Source: G713 sp034717835 (GTDB lineage: Bacteria > Chloroflexota > Anaerolineae > B4-G1 > SLSP01). Taken from it: 26,822 nt of DNA. The stretch is taken from the NCBI GenBank assembly GCA_034717835.1, contig JAYELZ010000012.1:1-26822 (forward strand), written 5' to 3'. A program made the translations under genes and the position numbers. This document shows positions 21,092 to 26,822 of this stretch, piece after piece. A model generated the notes under the pieces. It worked only from the letters and a program-made list of their open reading frames with translations, was not told where the DNA came from and did not search any database. Within the stretch, counting starts at the first letter, position 1. Each line of letters begins with the position of its first letter.

Positions 21092-22038
21092 CACAGTTCC
21101 TCTGGAGGGTGACTAAAGAGATCGCGGGGAGCCTGCGGGGGCACCAGTAGCCGGAGCGCCCTGGGGACCAGGGAGATGGTAACCGGAGTTTCCAGGCAGG
21201 GTTCCCCATCCAATTGTACGATTACTTCAGGCGTAGTCTCCAAGCGCAACTGGCGTGCCAGTATCTGGATCACCGATGGATCTTGTACGTGCCGCCCGCT
21301 GAGAATGTGTACCAAGTGCCGGAGTATATAGCTTAATCCCAAACCTTTGAAGATAAAGATGTCCAACATGCCATCGTCCATGTAAGCATGACGGGCCATA
21401 TTAAAGGCGGCGTAGTGCTGGATATTGCTGACTACAATCAAGACCGTGCGCGTATTAAAAGTACGATTCCCCACTGTCACGCGCGTTCTCACGCCACGAA
21501 ATTCCGGAGCTATCGCCACTCCCTTCAGAGCGTAGGGCCAGATGCCCAAGAATTTGATGTATTTAGAACGCGGCTCCATCTGCGAAGTGATCTCAGCATC
21601 AAAACCAATGCCGGCCCAGCAGACAAAATAACGCTCGCCCACCTGCCCCACATCCACCCACTGGTAGTAACTATGCACTAGAGCGTTTTCCACCTCGGTG
21701 ACACTGAAGGGAGAGGCTACTCCTAGTATAGGCATTCGCATCTGGTGCGCTAAGATATTGCCGGTGCCCACCGGGACAATCCCCAGCGCAGTCTCCGCCC
21801 CCACCAAACCGTTAGTCACTTCATTGATAGTGCCATCTCCACCAGCAACTAGCACTAACTCATATCCCATATCCCGGGCCTGGCGCGCCAAGCGCGTGGC
21901 ATCCCCAGTCTGTTGAGTGGCGACTACATCCGTGGCCCAACCATGTTTTTGGAGATTAACGGCCAACTGTTCCAGCCAGCGGCTCTTATTCCAAGGGCCA
22001 GCTGCGGGATTATGGATCAGAAGAGTGCGATAGCTCAT
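21091..22038 (-). CDS. Diacylglycerol kinase-family lipid kinase (DagK/YegS type)
   Basis: 315 residues. It carries the NPAAG start motif (10-14), GGDGTINEV (66-74) and VPVGTGN (88-94). The C-terminal half follows the lipid-kinase beta-sandwich ('FVCWAGIGFDAEI', 'MDDGMLDIFIFKG'). These enzymes phosphorylate diacylglycerol or related lipids at the membrane face, recycling diacylglycerol in glycerolipid turnover. The ATG at 22038 has a GAGGGA site and an extended -10 promoter just upstream. It is the first gene of a unit with the PHP gene (one-base overlap) and the GT2 gene. Confidence 0.9.
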   Translation of the reverse strand: MSYRTLLIHNPAAGPWNKSRWLEQLAVNLQKHGWATDVVATQQTGDATRLARQARDMGYELVLVAGGDGTINEVTNGLVGAETALGIVPVGTGNILAHQMRMPILGVASPFSVTEVENALVHSYYQWVDVGQVGERYFVCWAGIGFDAEITSQMEPRSKYIKFLGIWPYALKGVAIAPEFRGVRTRVTVGNRTFNTRTVLIVVSNIQHYAAFNMARHAYMDDGMLDIFIFKGLGLSYILRHLVHILSGRHVQDPSVIQILARQLRLETTPEVIVQLDGEPCLETPVTISLVPRALRLLVPPQAPRDLFSHPPEEL

Positions 22039-22079
22039 ACGTTCCCTCGAATGCTATTTAGTTACTTCACCGTAAATGC

Positions 22080-22088
22080 AGTATAACA
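22080..22088 (-). promoter_or_regulatory. Extended -10 promoter of the lipid-kinase unit
   Basis: Minus strand TGTTATACT: TATACT hexamer (22080-22085) with the TG of an extended -10 element. No strong -35 box. It is about 42 bases ahead of the ATG at 22038. Confidence 0.45.
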
Positions 22089-22255
22089 TAGTAGAGCGAG
22101 TGCGAAAATGGCGAATGACAAATGCTACCTCCGCCACCGCGAGCTAGCTCGCCGGGAAGTGCCTAATTTCTATTCGCTGCTCACCGCCCCCCAGTCTCTG
22201 TCAGTCATCTATCTACTGCCTCTCCTCCTAATCCCTCATCATTACGTACCGTTCC

Positions 22256-22279
22256 CTCTCGCTCTCTCGCTTTATCGCC
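22256..22279. repeat. Short octamer array (NNCTCGCT family) in the strand-switch gap
   Basis: Two exact CTCTCGCT units and a degenerate TTATCGCC. It belongs to the family of the arrays at 4986 and 19263. Confidence 0.55.
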
Positions 22280-22334
22280 TTTGTGGTAGAGTTGTAATGT
22301 TTATCTCTATGGAGATTAGTAGAGAGGAGTTACA

Positions 22335-22382
22335 ATGCACCCTTGGCACACCAACAATAATGAAAATCAATCAGCAGCTTAA
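22335..22382 (+). CDS. Possible 15-residue leader peptide
   Basis: ATG at 22335 follows a good GAGAGGAG site seven to eight bases upstream and reads 15 codons (MHPWHTNNNENQSAA) to a TAA. It ends just before the split leader module of the SBP gene. It has two histidines, one tryptophan and three consecutive asparagines, but no clear attenuator hairpin follows. Could be a leader peptide, a leftover of a longer gene, or chance. Confidence 0.25.
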   Translation: MHPWHTNNNENQSAA

Positions 22383-22383
22383 A

Positions 22384-22459
22384 CAGATTTGCCGTTTGCT
22401 ATCCACAAAGAAAACTTTAGACTTTTGACTTGCGACTTTAGACTTATTTTCAGAGGAGT
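22384..22459 (+). repeat. Leader module, copy 2, split by a heptamer array
   Basis: CAGATTTGCCGTTTGCTAT (22384-22402) is 18/19 identical to the rsmG leader word, and TATTTTCAGAGGAGT (22445-22459) is identical to the second. In rsmG they overlap; here 42 bases, mostly heptamer units, stand between them. Confidence 0.65.
22414..22448 (+). repeat. Heptamer tandem array (ACTTTNG family) in the SBP leader
   Basis: Five units in phase: ACTTTAG, ACTTTTG, ACTTGCG, ACTTTAG and ACTTATT. Same unit as the arrays at the ends of the PrsW-like and DUF362 genes. Confidence 0.75.
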
Positions 22460-22466
22460 AGCACTC

Positions 22467-24170
22467 ATGCCCCGTATTTTAATATCTTTGCTTGTTTTAT
22501 GTTCATTAGTACTGACCGGTTGTGCCGATCTGATGGAACTTTTCCCTTCAGAAGAGGATACAACTCCGCTAATACAGCTCTATAACGCGCCCACCCCCCA
22601 ACCTTTTCCCCCGGAAGTATCCACTTCCGCGCGCATCCGGGAGCGAGGAAAAATGCTCGTCGGGGTACGCTACGATCTGGAGCCATTTTCCTATGTAGCC
22701 TCGGATGGAAGGTTGGCCGGATTTGAGGTTGATCTGGCGCGAGAATTAGCGCGCCGCTGGCTGGGCAATCCCAATGCAGTGCAATTCCGGCAGGTACGCT
22801 CGGATACCGCGCTAGCTCACCTACAATCTGGGGAAGTGGACTTTGTTCTGGCTGGAATTGTGCATACGCAAGGAGTCGAAGGCGAGGCAGATTACAGCCC
22901 CCCCTATTTCATGGATGGGGAAGCTCTGCTCACCTATCCCGATACCGGAGTTTTAGGCCCGGCGCAAGTAGGGGGACACAATGTGGGAGGGTTGGACTGG
23001 GCTACTGGTTTAGTGGAATTGGCGGCTGCTGCGCCCGAAGCATTTACGGCAACCCCTTACGCTGATTATTTCCAGCTGGTGGAGGCATTGCGCACCCGTC
23101 AAGTGGATGTGTATGCCGACCGGCTAATCCGGCTGGAACGCGCGCGTCGGATAGTGGCCGGAACTCAGCTTTTGGGACAATATACTTATGAACCGGTGGC
23201 TTTGATGTACCGCGAGAACGATCCCTACTTTGCGGAACTGGTGGCGACAACTTTCCGGGATATGACCACGGAGGGGACGTGGGACTCACTCTATGCACAA
23301 TGGCTCTCCACGGAGTCGTTGCCTGCATTTTCCCCGTGGGCCGGGACGCGCGCCACGCCCACTCTGGCCGACGCCCCACGCGAACGGAGCAACGTGGATA
23401 CGGTCACGGGCATTCGCAATCGCGGAGTGGTGGAGGCTGGATACTTCACTGACCGGTGGCCCTATAGTGCCGATCGCAACGACGGCGCGCAGACCGGCTT
23501 TGAAGCCTGGTTGCTGGAACGCATGGCGGAGCGCTGGCTGGGCACGCAACAGGCGGTCACTTTTGTACCGGTGACGGAGGCTGATGCGCTGTCCAAGTTG
23601 GAGAACGGCGAGCTCGATCTGCTGATCGGCGGGTGGGTACATACTTCAGCGGCTGAAGCAGAGGTCGGTTTCTCGCACACGTTGCTAGATGATGGCGTCA
23701 GTCTCCTCTCTCCGACGGCTGCGCCGCTAAATTCGCTGGATGAATTGGCAGGACAAGCGGTCGGCGTCATTCAAGGGACCGTGGGAGAGACCGCATTACC
23801 GGCTATCTCCCAGCAAACCGGCGTCGCGCTAAATCTCAACACCTATCCAGATTTGGATACCGCAGTGGCAGCGTTGCAAGGTGGAACTATAGTCGCACTA
23901 CTGGCCGAACGGCGGTTACTCTTGGACCCCTTCTATCGCGTGGGAGGCTTTTACCTCCCCGACGAGCGACTCAATTCGCGGCCCGTTGCTTTCGTGTTGC
24001 CGCGCGGTGATTCGGATTTCCGCGACCTGCTCAACCTGACGCTCGCTTCCATGTACGCCAACGGTAGCTTCGACGAACTCTATCGCGTTTGGTTTGATGA
24101 TCCCATTCCAGAGCCGATCCTCTGGCCTGGAGAGCCACTCATCCCGCTCACCTTGCGGGCTGGGGAGTAA
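22467..24170 (+). CDS. Lipoprotein with two tandem SBP_bac_3 (periplasmic ligand-binding) domains
   Basis: 567 residues from the ATG at 22467, which follows GAGGAG and gives a clean lipoprotein signal (LVLTGC, Cys19). The frame can be read back to 22389 through the repeat leader, but that removes the signal peptide from the N-terminus. Two type-3 substrate-binding domains follow a short Pro/Thr linker: about 56-282 ('GKMLVGVRYDLEPFSY..DGRLAGFEVDLARELA') and about 314-545 ('GVVEAGYFTDRWPYSA..TGFEAWLLERMAERW'). They are clear paralogues (RxW-LGx, 'LxSGEVDFVLAGIVHTQ' against 'LENGELDLLIGGWVHTS'). The usual ligand-contacting arginine before the FS.PY motif is missing in both. Such lipoproteins normally serve ABC importers of amino acids, but no permease or ATPase gene lies here. 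Confidence 0.88.
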   Translation: MPRILISLLVLCSLVLTGCADLMELFPSEEDTTPLIQLYNAPTPQPFPPEVSTSARIRERGKMLVGVRYDLEPFSYVASDGRLAGFEVDLARELARRWLGNPNAVQFRQVRSDTALAHLQSGEVDFVLAGIVHTQGVEGEADYSPPYFMDGEALLTYPDTGVLGPAQVGGHNVGGLDWATGLVELAAAAPEAFTATPYADYFQLVEALRTRQVDVYADRLIRLERARRIVAGTQLLGQYTYEPVALMYRENDPYFAELVATTFRDMTTEGTWDSLYAQWLSTESLPAFSPWAGTRATPTLADAPRERSNVDTVTGIRNRGVVEAGYFTDRWPYSADRNDGAQTGFEAWLLERMAERWLGTQQAVTFVPVTEADALSKLENGELDLLIGGWVHTSAAEAEVGFSHTLLDDGVSLLSPTAAPLNSLDELAGQAVGVIQGTVGETALPAISQQTGVALNLNTYPDLDTAVAALQGGTIVALLAERRLLLDPFYRVGGFYLPDERLNSRPVAFVLPRGDSDFRDLLNLTLASMYANGSFDELYRVWFDDPIPEPILWPGEPLIPLTLRAGE

Positions 24171-24243
24171 CACGGAATGTCATGCTGCGTTACCTTTTAA
24201 CTTTACTGGTTTGCGGTTAAAATAGCTGCGTGAGGAAGAGCTA

Positions 24244-25206
24244 ATGAAAGAGAGTTTGGCGCGCTTAGGCGGGGTCTTGCTAATAGGATTCTTAATCCTA
24301 GGGCTAGTGCTGGGCAATATCCAACTGGCACAATTAGACCCAGCTCTGGTACGCACGCGCCCCACATATCAATCATTGGCCCCCACAGCAACGTTTTATC
24401 CCACCGTGGTACCGGAGACGCCTCTCCCCGTAGAGAGTGCCACCCCACCACTCACGCCCACGCCACGCTCCGCGCTGATTGAACAATGTACCCCGCCAGA
24501 TGGCTGGCTCCCCTATGCAGTGCGGCATGACGATACGCTCTTTTCGCTGGCTTGGCGGGCGCAGACCACGGCCTACGTCCTGATGCAAAATAACTGTCTA
24601 GGGACCATGCAACTAGTGGTCGGCGAAGTGCTCTATCTGCCGCCCGGCGCAGTGCTCACACCCACGCCGCAACCGGCGCGCTGTGGGCCGCCGCTCTATT
24701 GGCGCGTGGCTCACGTAAGCCCAGGCGATACGCTCTACCGGTTGGCCGTCCGTTATGGAACCACCGTGGCGGCGATCCGGTGGGCCAATTGTCTCGCGGG
24801 GAACAGTATCTACGCCGGTCAACCGCTCTATCTTCCCCCACGGATGATCATCACACCCACCTGGACCCCCTCGGCGACGCCGACGTTCATACCGCCGACC
24901 TTCACCGCGACGCCCTCACCCACGCCATCCGCCACTCCGACAGCCTCCGTCACCATCACGCCCACGACCACGCTCACCCCTACCAGCACGGTGACGCCGA
25001 CTAATACGATGACGCCAACACCCACATCGGTGATCAGCGCCACGGTCACCCTCACACCGACGCCCTCCGCCACACCGACCGCCACTCTCACGCCGACACC
25101 CACCGCGAGTCAATCGCCCCCGCCGACCATGACTTTCACACCCACGGCGACACCTACTATCCCCCCGACCACCACTTCCACGCCCAGCCCAACTTCAACC
25201 CCATAG
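24244..25206 (+). CDS. Membrane-anchored LysM protein with long Thr/Pro-rich tail
   Basis: 320 residues. An N-terminal hydrophobic helix (about 7-30) anchors it, so the rest is outside. A short Thr/Pro linker leads to two LysM modules (about 88-134 and 152-199): 'YAVRHDDTLFSLAWRAQTTAYVLMQNNCL' and 'HVSPGDTLYRLAVRYGTTVAAIRWANCL', each ending in YLPP. LysM modules bind N-acetylglucosamine polymers such as peptidoglycan. Each module has the same cysteine pair: C82/C118 and C147/C183. From about 205 on, the protein is a TPT-type low-complexity tail without a known anchor. GAGGAAG gives the ribosome site. It follows the SBP gene by 73 bases and may share its mRNA. Confidence 0.88.
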   Translation: MKESLARLGGVLLIGFLILGLVLGNIQLAQLDPALVRTRPTYQSLAPTATFYPTVVPETPLPVESATPPLTPTPRSALIEQCTPPDGWLPYAVRHDDTLFSLAWRAQTTAYVLMQNNCLGTMQLVVGEVLYLPPGAVLTPTPQPARCGPPLYWRVAHVSPGDTLYRLAVRYGTTVAAIRWANCLAGNSIYAGQPLYLPPRMIITPTWTPSATPTFIPPTFTATPSPTPSATPTASVTITPTTTLTPTSTVTPTNTMTPTPTSVISATVTLTPTPSATPTATLTPTPTASQSPPPTMTFTPTATPTIPPTTTSTPSPTSTP

Positions 25207-25219
25207 TTTAGGATTGAGA

Positions 25220-25235
25220 AGAAATAGTAATTTCT
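25220..25235 (+). terminator. Weak hairpin after the LysM gene
   Basis: Six-base stem AGAAAT/ATTTCT with a four-base loop, then TAATTTAG. The stem is AT-only, so termination is uncertain. Confidence 0.2.
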
Positions 25236-25260
25236 AATTTAGATCTAGTGAGGTACTAAA

Positions 25261-26217
25261 ATGCGCAACAGAATCATCTTAGCTATAATAAGTTTACTCT
25301 TGATTAGCAGTTTGGCGTGTTCCGTGAGTGGTCAGGTGGACGTTGATGGCCCGCTGGCCGAAGCGGAAGAGATAACTGAAAGCACTCCCGCGACCAGCGC
25401 CACCGCGCTCCCGCTGGAGGAACCACCAACAGCAGAAGGAGCGGAAGCAACCCTTGCTCCCCCTGAAGTTCCACCGCCCCTGCCCACCGGAGCGCCGGGA
25501 GAGGAGGGGTTGGCGCCGGTGGCAACGGTGGAGGCGCCAGCAACGGAAGAGCCGGTTGAGATTCCCGCTGGCAGTGATCCCCTGGAGATGGCCGCTGCGG
25601 AGATCCCGGAGTTGGTGATCGCCACGTTGGACCCCACCGAGGGAGGGCTGGGCAATCTGGGAACCTTTCGCCAACGTCTCAGCGTGCAATTCACGGGGCA
25701 AGGGACAGCGGGCGCGTACATCTACGAAGCGGACGTCAATCCATCACAAGCTGCCATGCAGATCACATTGCGTGCTGAGGGGCCGAACGCTCAATATCTA
25801 CCCTCCAATCAGCTCCAATTTATCTGGATCGGCAACCGCGCTTGGGTAAAAGTAGGGAACCAACCGTGGCTACCGGTGCCGGAGGAGGTGGCCGCAACTC
25901 AATTCGATGAACAGGCTTTTGGAGTCGGAGATTTTCTGCCTTACGTGCCCACTTTCACGCGCGTCGGGGAGGAGCACATCAACGGAATCGCGACCGCGCA
26001 TTACCATTACGCTGCCGATAATCTGCCCGCCGAGTGCGGAACCGTGAGCGGAGCAGGCGACATCTACATCGCCTTGCAAGGCGGCTACGTGGTGCGTTAT
26101 ACTTTCGCCGGCAGCGGCACATTCGAGGGCTACTACGCGGGCGCCGGTGACATCAACTTACTGTACGATACCTACGACGTGGGCGCAGCGATTGATATCC
26201 AACCGCCCCGGCGCTGA
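25261..26217 (+). CDS. Secreted lipoprotein of unknown function, LppX/LolA-like fold possible
   Basis: 318 residues. The signal peptide ends in ISSLAC (C20), a lipobox. A Glu/Pro/Thr-rich flexible part (about 25-120) then leads to a beta-rich domain (about 130-318: 'FRQRLSVQFTGQGTAGAYIYEADVN', 'IWIGNRAWVKVGNQPWLPV', 'RVGEEHINGIATAHYHY', 'GDIYIALQGGYVVRYTFAGSG'). The phrasing is similar to LppX/LprG or LolA-type lipid-binding lipoproteins, which carry lipid between membrane and envelope; I cannot confirm this. It would sit outside the membrane. GAGG sits nine bases before the ATG at 25261. Followed by element P5, then galE. Confidence 0.75.
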   Translation: MRNRIILAIISLLLISSLACSVSGQVDVDGPLAEAEEITESTPATSATALPLEEPPTAEGAEATLAPPEVPPPLPTGAPGEEGLAPVATVEAPATEEPVEIPAGSDPLEMAAAEIPELVIATLDPTEGGLGNLGTFRQRLSVQFTGQGTAGAYIYEADVNPSQAAMQITLRAEGPNAQYLPSNQLQFIWIGNRAWVKVGNQPWLPVPEEVAATQFDEQAFGVGDFLPYVPTFTRVGEEHINGIATAHYHYAADNLPAECGTVSGAGDIYIALQGGYVVRYTFAGSGTFEGYYAGAGDINLLYDTYDVGAAIDIQPPRR

Positions 26218-26237
26218 AAATAACCCGGCTTGGGTAG

Positions 26238-26318
26238 GGCGGATTGGCAATCCGCCTTTTGCGGCAAAGTATTCGGTGGCGGATTGCCAATCCACCTTAC
26301 TCTGCGGCAAAGTGTTCG
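26238..26318. repeat. Direct duplication of a palindromic unit (P5) upstream of galE
   Basis: Two palindromes, GGCGGATTGGCAATCCGCC (26238-26256) and GGCGGATTGCCAATCCACC (26278-26296). Each is followed by GCGGCAAAGT and a TTCG word (26261-26275 and 26304-26318). The two copies are close direct repeats of about 40 bases. The first could act as a terminator for the lipoprotein gene. Confidence 0.7.
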
Positions 26319-26356
26319 ATAGCCAACTATTTCTAAAGACCAAAGAGGGAGAAACT

Positions 26357-26822
26357 ATGAAAATTTTAGTCACCGGCGGGGCCGGTTACATTGGAAGTCA
26401 TACCTGCGTGGAATTATTGGAAGCCGGCCAGGAGGTCATTGTCGTGGATAACCTCGTCAACAGCAAAGAGGAAGCGCTGCGCCGAGTGGCGGAGTTGACG
26501 GGCAAATCGCTGGAATTTCACCAGGTGGATCTGCGCGACAAGGAAGCCTTGAACGCCGTCTTCGCGGGAGCCGGCATCGACGCCGTGATCCACTTTGCCG
26601 GGCTAAAGGCGGTTGGGGAATCCGTCACGCAACCGTTGCGCTATTTTCACAACAACGTCACCGGCACTCTAGTCCTCTGTCAGGTGATGCGCGTACATAA
26701 CGTCAAAAACCTCGTCTTCAGCTCCTCCTGCACCGTCTACGGCGATCCGGATAGCGTCCCCATCCGTGAAGATTTCCCGCTCTCGGCCACCAACCCCTAC
26801 GGACGCTCCAAGCTGATGATCG
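26357..26822 (+). CDS. galE: UDP-glucose 4-epimerase, N-terminal part, 3' truncated by window edge
   Basis: 155 residues before the window ends. It starts 'MKILVTGGAGYIGSHT', the dinucleotide-binding Rossmann motif of extended SDR epimerases, followed by DNLVNSKEEALRR, 'VDLRD', 'HFAGLKAVGESV', the 'VFSSSCTVYG' motif and YGRSKL, where Y and K are the catalytic pair. It interconverts UDP-glucose and UDP-galactose with NAD+. This supplies sugar nucleotides to the envelope glycosyltransferases around it. GAGGGAG is the ribosome site. No stop is in the window. Confidence 0.92.
   Translation, partial: MKILVTGGAGYIGSHTCVELLEAGQEVIVVDNLVNSKEEALRRVAELTGKSLEFHQVDLRDKEALNAVFAGAGIDAVIHFAGLKAVGESVTQPLRYFHNNVTGTLVLCQVMRVHNVKNLVFSSSCTVYGDPDSVPIREDFPLSATNPYGRSKLMI

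Larger units (their letters stand above)
22039..22466. other. Divergent gap between the two strand blocks; repeat-rich
   Basis: 428 bases between divergent genes. Left part: promoter of the lipid kinase. Middle: an octamer remnant (22256-22279). Right: a small open frame (22335), a copy of the rsmG leader words split by a heptamer array, and the ribosome site of the SBP gene. A 106-codon frame at 22108-22428 runs through these repeats and has no family signature, so I do not call it. Confidence 0.6.

Noticed and set aside
22108..22428. A 106-codon plus-strand frame in the divergent gap
   Set aside because: No ribosome site, no recognisable motif, and it runs through octamer and leader repeats; better explained as chance openness.
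24828..25103. Gly/Val-rich frame on the minus strand
   Set aside because: It is the antisense of the Thr/Pro-rich tail of the LysM protein.

Overview
The window looks like chromosomal DNA of a Chloroflexota bacterium, probably from the Anaerolineae/Caldilineae side. That is inferred from style, not from a marker gene. The style is lipoproteins and a LysM protein with long Thr/Pro spacers, a YfhO-type membrane glycosyltransferase, a Roadblock/LC7 plus V4R sensory cluster, an ATP-type PEP carboxykinase, DUF362, and many short tandem-repeat arrays between genes. No rRNA, tRNA, CRISPR array or complete transposon was found.

Layout. The left edge holds the 3' end of an amidohydrolase (+). From 624 to 22038 every gene is on the minus strand; from 22467 to the right edge every gene is on the plus strand. 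The switch lies in a repeat-rich 428-base gap (22039-22466). The minus block, in transcription order from the right, is: lipid kinase and PHP phosphatase (overlapping) followed by an Alg5-like GT2; a DUF6922 protein with a truncated AbiEii-like nucleotidyltransferase; pckA; rsmG; a degenerate tyrosine recombinase overlapping a VTT/DedA-type membrane protein; a DUF362 protein with a hydrophobic C-terminus; a PrsW-like protease and a ComM/YifB ATPase (8 bases apart); a fructose-6-phosphate aldolase; Roadblock, V4R and a response regulator with a degenerate GGDEF domain; a polyprenyl-phosphate sugar synthase overlapping (ATGA) a giant YfhO-flippase fusion; and a coiled-coil protein. The plus block is a lipoprotein with two SBP_bac_3 domains, a membrane-anchored LysM protein, a second lipoprotein, and the start of galE.

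How the genes work together. Most of the window concerns the cell envelope: sugar-lipid synthesis (two GT2 enzymes, galE), sugar transfer outside the membrane (YfhO), lipid flipping (the fused flippase), lipid phosphorylation, and surface lipoproteins. The clearest candidate for an undescribed system is 1955-6912. There a polyprenyl-P-sugar synthase is translationally coupled to one polypeptide that joins a GT-C-type YfhO to a Wzx/MVF-type flippase, which would be a three-component glycosylation pathway in two genes.

The second striking signal is not coding. Families of 7-, 8-, 9- and 14-base tandem repeats sit at gene boundaries, often overlapping stop codons or running up to ribosome binding sites. 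In several genes they supply the last codons, and in one they lie inside the YfhO reading frame. A separate group of palindromic elements occupies other intergenic spaces. One leader module is shared by rsmG and the SBP lipoprotein and appears to be split by a heptamer array in the second copy.
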